Numbered from the stretch's first letter, positions 1 to 6,423 are shown. The stretch is DNA of 8,130 nucleotides from an uncultured Bacteroidota bacterium (GCA_937952445.1 CALGAA010000087.1:1-8130), one strand, 5' to 3'. Notes: generated by a model from the sequence alone, not told the origin. Translations and numbers: made by a program.

Positions 1-1
1 T

Positions 2-634
2 TCTAAGGGAGACCGCATTCGAATCGATGACCCCCGCATCGGACCCGTATGGGAAAAGTGCGGCGAGCTGGGCATCCCCGTCTTGATCCATTCTGCCGAT
101 CCCAAATCATTCTGGGAACCACACGACAATCAAAATGAGCGATGGCTAGAACTCAAACTGCGGCCCAATCGCAAACGTAGCGATACCGACCCGGCACCCT
201 GGCAGACCATCATCGATGAACAACACAACGTCTTTCGCAAACACAAAAACACCAATTTCATCAACGCTCATCTCGGCTGGTACGCCAATGATCTCGCAAA
301 ACTAGGCGAATTGCTCGATGAAATGCCCAACGTCTACACCGAAATCGGTGCAGTCATCGCCGAACTGGGCCGACAACCACGGTTTGCCAAAAAATTCCTG
401 ACCAAATACCAGGACCGCGTTATGTTTGGAAAGGACGCCTGGAATCCGGAGGAATACCACACGTATTTCCGGGTGTTGGAATCCGACGATGAATACTTTC
501 CCTACTACAAACGCTACCACGCCTTCTGGAAAATGTACGGTCTGGATCTCGACGATGAAGTGCTGAAAAAGATCTATTACAAAAATGCCTTGAAGGTCAT
601 CCCGGGCATTGATCAAAGTTTGTTTAGTGAATAG
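2..634 (+). CDS. Amidohydrolase family 2 protein, C-terminal part (5' end outside window)
   Basis: This frame is open from the window edge to the TAG at 632-634 and gives 210 residues. The sequence has the features of the Amidohydro_2 TIM-barrel family, metal-dependent hydrolases or decarboxylases. Visible are the beta-strand histidine in VLIHSAD (about residue 30 of the visible part), a second metal-site histidine in INAHLGW (about 90), and the active-site aspartate in MFGKDAW (about 145), at the place of the family's usual GTD. The tail, with the stretches YFRVLESDDEYF and KIYYKNA, is typical of a secreted subgroup of this family. The N-terminal third, with the HxH motif and any signal peptide, lies upstream of the window. 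A TTG at 83 could be read as a start, but coding similarity clearly continues upstream, so it is internal. The substrate is unknown. The gene is convergent with the ATPase at 1272-2438. Confidence 0.88.
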   Translation, partial: SKGDRIRIDDPRIGPVWEKCGELGIPVLIHSADPKSFWEPHDNQNERWLELKLRPNRKRSDTDPAPWQTIIDEQHNVFRKHKNTNFINAHLGWYANDLAKLGELLDEMPNVYTEIGAVIAELGRQPRFAKKFLTKYQDRVMFGKDAWNPEEYHTYFRVLESDDEYFPYYKRYHAFWKMYGLDLDDEVLKKIYYKNALKVIPGIDQSLFSE

Positions 635-1271
635 TAATCAGTGATTGGTAGGAGCTATTAGCTTTCAGCCATAGCGGAGTTTTAGTCTGGGTAAGTGTTG
701 GGGGAAGGAGGTTGCAGTCTGGCATGAGGGGAGCGATCCGCCTTTACCCTTAGGAATGTTGATTTTTGTGAATGCTAAATTTTAAATTCGTGAGTGTGTC
801 TTTTGATTCAATATGGCCATTTTACTCCCTTATCCCGAACTATTCACCACATACAGTCCAAATACGATATATAGCTTTGATTGTCAATATTATATTTGTA
901 CAAAATTGAGAAATAATGCAGCCTCATCCTCAGGGCGGAGCCTTCGGTTCCTTCACCGAATGTGGATTTACCACATTCGATCCCAACACCTGCCGTGTCG
1001 GGATTACGTTCAGTCATCTCAATTTTGGGTATGTTTGGTATTTGCTTCATGCATCTGCTTCGTTGCGAACCCCTTGAAATAGCCTACTATGTCTGACCTA
1101 CCCGCCCAAAATGAGGACATTTTGGTTCCCTCATCAAAGATGACTCCTGCATCTTTGGCCTTCGACTTCATTCGGTCAAGCCTCACATCTACATAAAGCA
1201 AATACCATGAATAATCCGGGCTAATCTGGTCTTATCGATACATCCTTTCTGATCCAGCAAATTTCTCCCAT
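635..1271. other. Gene-free stretch between convergent genes
   Basis: These 637 bases separate the ends of the amidohydrolase (+) and the ATPase (-). I see no convincing protein gene. The first part (635-800) shows only short, weak inverted repeats. The middle (about 800-915) is AT-rich and includes a perfect match to the Bacteroidota -7 consensus (TATATTTG, 891-898), but without a TTTG at the usual -33 spacing. From about 920 base composition becomes more even and the sequence is packed with inverted repeats up to 1207, listed separately. The last 64 bases before the ATPase stop show no clear terminator. Confidence 0.7.
943..1207 (-). repeat. Chain of hairpins; candidate structured RNA or non-coding mobile repeat
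   Basis: Consecutive inverted repeats fill this stretch: 943-948/955-960 (6 bp), 957-965/971-979 (9 bp, 5-nt loop), 980-989/995-1004 (10 positions, one imperfect), 1106-1113/1118-1125 (8 bp, 4-nt loop) and 1135-1142/1150-1157 (8 bp, 7-nt loop). A bulged stem lies at 1157-1182. A perfect 12-bp inverted repeat, 1036-1047/1196-1207 (TGGTATTTGCTT and its complement), encloses the last three. The minus strand is given because the two imperfect internal pairs become G-U on a minus-strand RNA but A-C on a plus-strand RNA. The element lies 64 bp past the ATPase stop, in the same orientation. No terminal target-site duplication is visible. It may be a dispersed intergenic repeat, a MITE-like element or an RNA gene; the sequence alone does not decide. 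A 50-codon ATG frame (1171-1019, minus) crosses it but is probably incidental. Confidence 0.55.
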
Positions 1272-2438
1272 TTAAGTCAAGGGAATTTCATTTAAACTTT
1301 TCCAGCTCAGAACTGTAGCCTGGCTCCGTTTTTGGGTTTCGTCTCCACCGTAGATTAGGTAACTATTTTCTGGTAATGCTCCGGATAAATTTTGAAAGTA
1401 TTTCAGTGTATCGAAAAAACGAGTATGGATGGTACGGCTGGATTTAATTTCAATAGCTTGAAGTTGTCCTGCACGATTCATGAGCAGGTCTACTTCATGG
1501 CTCCCTGAAGCATTCCAAAAATAGTTTTTGGAAGGTAGGTTTCGGTTAATTTGATTTTTTAGAATTTCATTGAGGATAAAATTTTCGAATAATGCTCCCT
1601 TTGCGAAGTGTCGCGTCAGATCCTCTGTGGTCCTGATATTTAGGAGGGCACAAGCCAAGCCTACGTCATAGAAGTACAACTTTGGAGATTTTACAATGCG
1701 CTTGTTAAAGTTATTGTGATACGGCGGTAATCTGTACACTATGAAACTGGCTTCCAATACGCTAATCCAGCGGTTTATGGTTTTATAGGATACTCCGATT
1801 ATGTTCCCCATTTCCGATAAATTGACAATCTGACCAATTCGCCCCGAACAGATTTCTATAAATTGCCGGAATTTACTTAAATCGCCAACATTGACCAATT
1901 GTCTTACATCCCGCTCTACATAGGTTGCAAGATAATCCCAGAGCCATTGATTGGGATCAAGATTCAGGTCGTATATGCGGGGGTAAAACCCTGTTAATAT
2001 GTAATCTTCATATTCAGACAATGAAGATGAAGTTTGTTCTAATTCCTCCAGTGACAATGGAAGTAAATTGAAAATCGCCACCCGGCCTGCCAGACTTTGG
2101 GTGATGCTTTCCATTAATAGCAAATTCTGTGATCCGGAAATAATAAATTGACCCGCTATTTTACTTTCGTCTGTGATGACCTGTATATAGGAAAGCAAAC
2201 CAGGCACATGCTGTATTTCATCCAAAATACATCGATCCCCACAATTGGCTAAAAATGACTTCGGGTCATCTAAGGCAAAATTGCGATGCTCGATATCCTC
2301 CAGATTGAAGTATGAATAATCCGGAAACAAAGCTTTAATTAAAGTGGATTTACCACTTTGTCTTGGTCCGGTAATCGCCAGGACAGGCATTTTTGTGGCA
2401 ATTCGAAGTAGATGCTCGCTTATTTTTCTTGGAATCAT
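1272..2438 (-). CDS. AAA-type ATPase with C-terminal DUF4143 domain
   Basis: The protein has 388 residues from the chosen ATG. An N-terminal AAA_14 P-loop domain shows Walker A GPRQSGKST (24-32), Walker B CILDEIQ (70-76, with D73 and E74) and a sensor-1-like strand FIISGSQ (98-104). Then comes a winged-helix-like segment (about 198-238, with VSYKTINRWISVLEASFIVY) and a C-terminal DUF4143 region. The latter carries a PD-(D/E)xK-like set: E285, D317 in HEVDLLM and E330-x-K332 in AIEIKSS. Members of this family (COG1373) are widespread stand-alone genes of unresolved function; DNA binding is inferred from the winged helix. The frame stays open 24 codons further upstream, but that extension crosses a 13-bp palindrome and matches no family start. 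The sequence MIPRKISEHL is the expected beginning. The gene is single, divergent from the arsR operon, and probably self-regulated through the palindrome. Confidence 0.92.
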   Translation of the reverse strand: MIPRKISEHLLRIATKMPVLAITGPRQSGKSTLIKALFPDYSYFNLEDIEHRNFALDDPKSFLANCGDRCILDEIQHVPGLLSYIQVITDESKIAGQFIISGSQNLLLMESITQSLAGRVAIFNLLPLSLEELEQTSSSLSEYEDYILTGFYPRIYDLNLDPNQWLWDYLATYVERDVRQLVNVGDLSKFRQFIEICSGRIGQIVNLSEMGNIIGVSYKTINRWISVLEASFIVYRLPPYHNNFNKRIVKSPKLYFYDVGLACALLNIRTTEDLTRHFAKGALFENFILNEILKNQINRNLPSKNYFWNASGSHEVDLLMNRAGQLQAIEIKSSRTIHTRFFDTLKYFQNLSGALPENSYLIYGGDETQKRSQATVLSWKSLNEIPLT

Positions 2439-2439
2439 T

Positions 2440-2472
2440 TTGCAAATTAGATATTTGAAATCTAATTTGCAA
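2440..2472. promoter_or_regulatory. Perfect 13-bp palindrome touching the ATPase start codon
   Basis: The arms TTGCAAATTAGAT (2440-2452) and ATCTAATTTGCAA (2460-2472) are exact reverse complements around a 7-nt spacer. The right edge of the ATPase start codon (2438) is one base away. In DNA this fits an operator for a dimeric regulator, possibly the ATPase itself. In the mRNA it would form a hairpin over the region where ribosomes load. It also overlaps the proposed -7 box of the same gene. Confidence 0.6.
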
Positions 2473-2486
2473 GTATTTAGAACAAA
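2457..2486 (-). promoter_or_regulatory. Likely Bacteroidota-type promoter of the ATPase gene
   Basis: Read on the minus strand, TTTG (2486-2483) is followed after 18 nt by TAGATTTC (2464-2457). This matches the Bacteroidota -33 TTTG and -7 TAnnTTTG consensus except for the last base. The -7 box lies inside the palindrome at 2440-2472, so anything binding the palindrome would block transcription. The leader would be very short. Confidence 0.4.
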
Positions 2487-2549
2487 AAGAAGAAAACCGC
2501 TTATAGCCAAGACGTCCTGGGTATATCGTGAAAATAATCTGTTAAAAAA

Positions 2550-2580
2550 TTGCGTAGCTAAATAGCTACATATATATTTG
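2550..2580 (+). promoter_or_regulatory. Promoter of the arsR-SRPBCC-doxX operon
   Basis: TATATTTG (2573-2580) is an exact match to the Bacteroidota -7 consensus TAnnTTTG. TTG at 2550-2552, 20 nt upstream, can serve as the -33 element. Transcription would start near 2586, leaving a leader of about a dozen bases before the ATG at 2599. The -7 box sits between two operator copies (2554-2569 and 2580-2595). Confidence 0.55.
2554..2569. promoter_or_regulatory. ArsR-type operator, upstream copy
   Basis: GTAGCTAAATAGCTAC is a perfect 6-bp inverted repeat around AAAT. It lies between the -33 and -7 elements of the operon promoter. Its partner at 2580-2595 differs at only two bases, and the two centres are 26 bp apart. 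This symmetry and placement are typical of sites bound by ArsR-family dimers acting on their own gene. Confidence 0.65.
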
Positions 2581-2595
2581 TAGCCAAACAGCTAC
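2580..2595. promoter_or_regulatory. ArsR-type operator, downstream copy
   Basis: GTAGCCAAACAGCTAC has inverted arms GTAGC and GCTAC and starts on the last base of the -7 box, three bases before the arsR start codon. Together with the upstream copy it forms a larger perfect 11-bp inverted repeat (2549-2559 and 2590-2600) that frames the whole promoter and reaches into the start codon. Confidence 0.65.
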
Positions 2596-2598
2596 GCA

Positions 2599-2916
2599 AT
2601 GAAATCACGAAGAGACCCCTTTCAGGCAATTGCAGATCCCACGAGAAGGGCGATTCTTCTCCTGCTGGCTTCCCAATCCCTCACAGCCGGAGCCATCGCA
2701 GCCAATTTTGACACCGCCAGGCCTACGGTATCGCGACACATTCAAATTTTGACGGAATGCGAACTGGTGGAGCCCGAACCCCGGGGAAGGGAAATATATT
2801 ATCATCTCAATCCTCACAAGATGAAAGCAATAGCAGAATTCCTGGAGCCCTTCCGGCAAATGTGGGATGACCGCTTCAATAGGTTGGAAAACATCATGAA
2901 ATCGTACAAACCATAG
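2599..2916 (+). CDS. ArsR/SmtB-family winged-helix repressor
   Basis: This 105-residue protein has the compact ArsR fold. The family opening ADPTRRAIL is at residues 12-20, the helix-turn-helix at about 28-51 with recognition helix ARPTVSRHIQIL, and a wing with REIYYHL at 64-70. It has only one cysteine (C54) and no CxC metal motif, so it probably does not sense metals. ArsR proteins paired with an SRPBCC protein form a known subgroup whose signals are mostly undefined. The ATG at 2599 is the only good start and overlaps the outer palindrome of its own operator region. The stop is four bases before the next gene, so the two are surely co-transcribed. It should repress its own operon through the sites at 2554-2595. 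Confidence 0.93.
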   Translation: MKSRRDPFQAIADPTRRAILLLLASQSLTAGAIAANFDTARPTVSRHIQILTECELVEPEPRGREIYYHLNPHKMKAIAEFLEPFRQMWDDRFNRLENIMKSYKP

Positions 2917-2920
2917 CATT

Positions 2921-3403
2921 ATGAATAAAAGCCACAAAACCCAGGTCCACGCAGAAGAAGGCCGTCAGGAAATATTCATCACCAGGGAATTCGAACTACC
3001 CGTGGTGTTACTGTTTAAAGCATATACCGATCCCGACATCCTCGAACAATGGATGGGCACAAAAGTGCACAAACTGGAAAATAAAAACCATGGGAGTTAT
3101 CATTTTATCACGACCGATCCCCAGGGCAATCAACACGGATTCAATGGGACCATTCACCGGTTCTCACCCAATGAAATTATTATTCGCACGTTTGAAATGG
3201 AAGGGGGTGACTTTCCGCCCCAACTCGAATTCCTGACCTTCGAAAAACGGACCGCCACCACCAGTATATTGCAAATCCACATGATCCTCCAATCCGTGGA
3301 AACCCGGGATCAGCTGCTTAAGCTTCCATTTAAATATGGAATTAATATGGCACATGACCAACTAGAGGATGTAATGCAACGTCATTTATCAAGCGAATCT
3401 TAA
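2921..3403 (+). CDS. AHSA1-type SRPBCC domain protein
   Basis: The 160-residue product is one START/SRPBCC-like domain of the Activator of Hsp90 ATPase 1 (AHSA1) family. It shows the opening strand and helix with FELPVVLLFKAYTDPDILEQW at about 24-44 (read as EFELP then LFKAYTDP and EQWMG), a central sheet, and the long closing helix with GINMAHDQLEDVM at 140-152. The fold makes a hydrophobic pocket that binds small ligands, but members of this bacterial subgroup rarely have a known substrate. There is no signal peptide, so it is cytoplasmic. It starts four bases after arsR and precedes a DoxX-like gene, a recurring gene trio. The link to Hsp90 in the family name should not be read as function here. 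Confidence 0.9.
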   Translation: MNKSHKTQVHAEEGRQEIFITREFELPVVLLFKAYTDPDILEQWMGTKVHKLENKNHGSYHFITTDPQGNQHGFNGTIHRFSPNEIIIRTFEMEGGDFPPQLEFLTFEKRTATTSILQIHMILQSVETRDQLLKLPFKYGINMAHDQLEDVMQRHLSSES

Positions 3404-3428
3404 TACTCTCCATTCAAAATACACCACT

Positions 3429-3803
3429 ATGAAAAAATCAAAAATTATCTATTGGGCAGTAACCGGATTTCTCGCCTTTGGCATGACTGCCGGTGGGGTA
3501 CAACAATTATTTCAAATAGGAGGCTACGTCGAAATCGTTACCGGTCTGGGCTATCCAAAATATCTGCTAAGTATACTGGGAGCCTGGAAGCTACTGGGCG
3601 TGATCGCCATACTGGTTCCCGGATTTTTATTGATCAAAGAATGGGCCTATGCCGGATTTTTCTTCGCCATGTCGGGGGCTGCTATCTCGCATATTACGAT
3701 GGGTCAGCCATTTGTGGAAGCGATACCCTCACTGGTTTTACTGACGATGACCATTTTATCCTGGTATTTCAGACCCGAAAACCGTCGGCTTGTTTCGATT
3801 TGA
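3429..3803 (+). CDS. DoxX-like four-helix membrane protein
   Basis: This is a 124-residue, strongly hydrophobic protein with four predicted membrane helices at about 7-26, 46-66, 72-90 and 98-115. Conserved features of the DoxX-like family are visible: the loop LGYPKYLLSILGAWKLLGV (40-58) and EWAYAGFFFAMSGAAISHI (71-89). It lies in the inner membrane. Some DoxX relatives are tied to redox balance or quinone use, but this branch has no firm function. It starts 25 bases after the SRPBCC gene and is the last gene of the operon. The short positively charged N-terminus (MKKSK) supports the chosen start. A longer frame overlapping it (3452-3853) is a shadow. Confidence 0.88.
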   Translation: MKKSKIIYWAVTGFLAFGMTAGGVQQLFQIGGYVEIVTGLGYPKYLLSILGAWKLLGVIAILVPGFLLIKEWAYAGFFFAMSGAAISHITMGQPFVEAIPSLVLLTMTILSWYFRPENRRLVSI

Positions 3804-4007
3804 TCTTCGAGCTTGAATGTGATCACCCTGGCTTAATTTCAAATCAGGATTAGTGTGGATACATTCCTTAAAGCCTCCTTCCAACAATACGCCCCATGCC
3901 GTCGAAAGGATTGGATGCCACATTCTAAATTACTCAGTTTGGTGTATCTGTCATGCGTACATCATACTTTCCAATATTTTCGGTAATTTGGATACATGAC
4001 TTTAACC

Positions 4008-5141
4008 ATGTATAAATATGTTTTTGTGATCCTTTGCCTTTTGTGTGCTTCTATGATGTGGGCCCAAAATCCGCACCGGGCCCGGGATTACGGAATTGAA
4101 ATTGGTGTGATGACGCCAGGTAAAAATAATGCCATCACCGATGTGCCTGGCGTGCAGGTCGGTCATACGACCAAATTGGAAGGGGAAGGGGTCCGTACCG
4201 GGGTCACTGCCATTCTTCCGCATAATGGAAATCTATTTCAGGAAAAAGTACCCGCCGCCATCTATGTGGGAAATGGATTTGGGAAACTGGCTGGAATTAC
4301 CCAGGTGAATGAACTCGGAAACCTGGAAACCCCTATTGTACTGACCAATACCTTGAATGTGGCCACCGCTGTACAAGCGGTTATCACACATACCCTGGAA
4401 AGTTCCGGCAATGAAAACGTGCGCTCAGTGAATGCCGTAGTGGGGGAAACCAACGATGGATACCTCAACGATATTCGGGGAATGCACATCACAGAAGCCG
4501 ATGTTCTGTCGGCCATTTCCACAGCCCACTCCGGACCGGTAGAGGAAGGGAACGTGGGTGCAGGCACCGGTACAATTTGCTTTGGATTCAAGGGTGGTAT
4601 CGGAACCTCGTCCCGCCAACTTCCAGCCGATTTGGGTGGTTATAGCGTAGGCGTATTGGTCCAATCCAATTTTGGCGGAAATTTGCAAATTGACGGTGTA
4701 CCAATCGGAGAGGAATTGGGGAAATATTCTTTTCGACAATCAATCAACGAATCAGCCGATGGTTCTTGCATGATCATCGTAGCGACAAATGCCCCGCTAG
4801 ACCATCGAAACCTAATGCGCCTGGCACGACGATCCATGCTGGGGTTGGGTAAAACAGGTGGCATCGCTTCCAACGGCAGCGGGGATTATGTAATCGCTTT
4901 TTCCACCGCTGAAAATTTACGGATTCCTTATTCACCAACAAAATCCGAAGTCCAACAAACCGTTCTCCACAATGATTATATGTCTCCACTCTTCATGGCT
5001 GTGATCGAAGCTACCGAGGAAGCTATCATAAATTCATTGTTCGCAGCGCAGACCATGACCGGCCGTGCCGGAAATACAGTGCAAGAATTGCCTTTGGATA
5101 AAGTGATTCCTATCCTGAAAAAATACCAGGATGAAAAGTAA
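4008..5141 (+). CDS. Secreted P1/DmpA-family (S58) aminopeptidase
   Basis: The product belongs to the DmpA/BapA N-terminal nucleophile hydrolases, which cut themselves once to form two subunits and then remove N-terminal residues, including D- or beta-amino acids. With the ATG at 4008 it has 377 residues, the usual family length. A signal peptide (residues 1-20, ending MMWAQ) sends it to the periplasm. Family landmarks are ITDVPGVQVGHTT (43-55), the oxyanion-site asparagine in VQSNFGG (N221), the self-cleavage pair Gly252-Ser253 in ADGSCMI with Ser253 as nucleophile, and SNGSGD (288-293). An ATG at 3996 gives four extra residues; I prefer 4008 because it makes a cleaner signal peptide. No Shine-Dalgarno sequence is seen. 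It is convergent with the phosphotriesterase-like gene. Substrate preference cannot be read from sequence. Confidence 0.92.
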   Translation: MYKYVFVILCLLCASMMWAQNPHRARDYGIEIGVMTPGKNNAITDVPGVQVGHTTKLEGEGVRTGVTAILPHNGNLFQEKVPAAIYVGNGFGKLAGITQVNELGNLETPIVLTNTLNVATAVQAVITHTLESSGNENVRSVNAVVGETNDGYLNDIRGMHITEADVLSAISTAHSGPVEEGNVGAGTGTICFGFKGGIGTSSRQLPADLGGYSVGVLVQSNFGGNLQIDGVPIGEELGKYSFRQSINESADGSCMIIVATNAPLDHRNLMRLARRSMLGLGKTGGIASNGSGDYVIAFSTAENLRIPYSPTKSEVQQTVLHNDYMSPLFMAVIEATEEAIINSLFAAQTMTGRAGNTVQELPLDKVIPILKKYQDEK

Positions 5142-5176
5142 TCATCGCAATCCATTTCTTACCCATGGAATTAACA

Positions 5177-5237
5177 AAAACCCCGTCAGGACAGGGATTG
5201 TGTTAGAGTTTGAGTAGCAATTGCATGATGGGGTTTT
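5177..5237. terminator. Possible bidirectional terminator between convergent genes
   Basis: AAAACCCC (5177-5184) and GGGGTTTT (5230-5237) are exact reverse complements, giving an A-tract, a C/G stem and a T-tract readable from both sides. The loop is long (45 nt), but it contains smaller pairings such as CCC/GGG and the palindrome GCAATTGC (5217-5224). The location, 36 bp after the peptidase stop and between two convergent genes, is right for a shared terminator. The long loop lowers confidence. Confidence 0.4.
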
Positions 5238-5249
5238 GATGATTCGGAA

Positions 5250-5390
5250 TTTGTGCCCGGCAGGCCATATTGCGGGGGCGGAGTTCGGGGGGTTATTCCG
5301 GGCGTTGTGGAATCAGGTCGAGGGCACCTCCGAGGTGCCGTCCACCGTGAGACCCCTCGGATGGGAAAAATGATGATCCCCGGCGAAATA
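5250..5390. repeat. GC-rich hairpin-bearing intergenic element
   Basis: This stretch is clearly richer in G and C than the genes around it. It holds a strong hairpin, GGCACCT (5323-5329) and AGGTGCC (5333-5339) with loop CCG. An alternative stem pairs CCGAGG (5330-5335) with CCTCGG (5355-5360), and a small stem lies at 5295-5299/5309-5313. It encodes no recognisable protein and ends right at the stop codon of the phosphotriesterase-like gene. It could be a REP-like dispersed repeat or part of that gene's 3' end signal. Confidence 0.4.
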
Positions 5391-5392
5391 AC

Positions 5393-6391
5393 CTACACTT
5401 TTCTCACCCGGATGGCAAAAGCCTTCGCTGGATTGACCGAAATGAGTTGATTGATATCGTCCACGGTAAAACCAACTTCCTTGAGCTTTGGTATCAATTT
5501 TTCATGAATGTTCGTGTATGGTACGATTTCCTGTTCTTCTTTTTGTGGATCAAACCATCCGGCATCGCTTGAGATCAGAATATGATCCAGAATTCCATTG
5601 TTCTTCGCAAAGACCAATTTTTCCACATAGGAATCAATTGACCCCGTGCCCATTCCATCCAGACTCACCCAACACCCCTGCCGTGCCGCCTGCAAATACA
5701 TATTCTGGTCCTTTTCACCCTGGGCATGAACCCAGATAAACGCCGAGGGGGACACTCCTTCTTTTTTGAGAATCTCCAGTTGCGGCCACAACCCCACCGC
5801 CTCACCGGTGTGGGAAGCAATGGTCAATCCCGTAGCCTTGTGCGTCAAAGCAGCGGCCTTCACCAGTTTTTGATGCATAGCATGCAACGGCTTTTGAGCA
5901 TCTACCCCGATTTTGATAAACCCCGGTTTGATCCCCGTATCGCCTATGCCATTTTTAAATTCATCGATCCAATCAGCGGCCAGTTGTTCGGCTGATTTAT
6001 CCATCGCGGACCGTGGAATATATTTGTTCTGTCCTGCCCCATACAAGCCTGTATTGGTAATGATGGAAACCGCTGTGGAGGTCGAAAACTTTTGGAGCAA
6101 CTTCGGATTGCGACCCAGATATTGTGGCGTCGCGTCTACGAAATATCGGACCCGATACTTACGTAAGTCAAAAACATAGGACAGCATCGTACGCAAAACC
6201 TCATCCTCCTCATAATCATCCGGCGTAATCAATCCCGCTCCGATAAAATCCACCAACACATGTTCATGGGTCAACCACGTCATCACAGGTGCAATTTTTT
6301 GTTCACCGGTTACGGTCATCACGGATTGCCCCTTCAGAAGACTTCCCAGGCCAATCATCAGCATTAAAAACAATACAACTTTACTCTTCAT
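5393..6391 (-). CDS. Secreted phosphotriesterase-like metal-dependent hydrolase
   Basis: The 332-residue protein has a signal peptide (1-22, MKSKVV then a hydrophobic run ending KGQS) and a phosphotriesterase-family TIM barrel. All binuclear metal ligands can be placed: H42 and H44 in THEHVL, the bridging lysine K160 in GFIKIGVD, H194 in ASHTGEA, H222 in IWVHAQ and D276 in ISSDAGW. The enzyme should therefore be catalytically intact. Family members cleave lactones, organophosphates or other esters; the native substrate here is unknown, and lactonase activity is only a guess from relatives. It follows the amidohydrolase gene after 32 bases on the same strand, so the two are probably one transcript. 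No Shine-Dalgarno is seen. Its stop lies directly against the GC-rich element at 5250-5390. Confidence 0.92.
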   Translation of the reverse strand: MKSKVVLFLMLMIGLGSLLKGQSVMTVTGEQKIAPVMTWLTHEHVLVDFIGAGLITPDDYEEDEVLRTMLSYVFDLRKYRVRYFVDATPQYLGRNPKLLQKFSTSTAVSIITNTGLYGAGQNKYIPRSAMDKSAEQLAADWIDEFKNGIGDTGIKPGFIKIGVDAQKPLHAMHQKLVKAAALTHKATGLTIASHTGEAVGLWPQLEILKKEGVSPSAFIWVHAQGEKDQNMYLQAARQGCWVSLDGMGTGSIDSYVEKLVFAKNNGILDHILISSDAGWFDPQKEEQEIVPYTNIHEKLIPKLKEVGFTVDDINQLISVNPAKAFAIRVRKV

Positions 6392-6423
6392 AGTTGAACT
6401 TTGTGTTTATCTTCCATCCGTAT

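Noticed and set aside
876..898. TTTG (876-879) plus TATATTTG (891-898) as a promoter firing into the hairpin element
   Set aside because: The 11-nt spacing is much too short for the -33/-7 pair, so only the isolated -7-like box remains.
813..1082. 89-codon plus-strand open frame in the left gap
   Set aside because: It crosses the AT-rich stretch and several hairpins, has low-complexity composition unlike the neighbouring proteins, and shows no domain.
1019..1201. 60-codon minus-strand open frame (50 codons from an ATG at 1171)
   Set aside because: It coincides with the inverted-repeat unit, which explains the sequence better; no family is recognised. It would deserve review if homologues show coding-type substitutions.
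1207..2324. 13-bp direct repeat ATGAATAATCCGG at 1207-1219 and 2312-2324
   Set aside because: One such match is expected by chance in a window of this size, and the second copy is coding sequence inside the ATPase.
3452..3853. 133-codon frame overlapping the DoxX-like gene
   Set aside because: It is the +1 shadow of a well-supported membrane protein and lacks membrane segments or any known motif.
5253..5450. 65-codon plus-strand frame in the GC-rich element
   Set aside because: It runs into the antisense of the phosphotriesterase-like gene and has no recognisable features.
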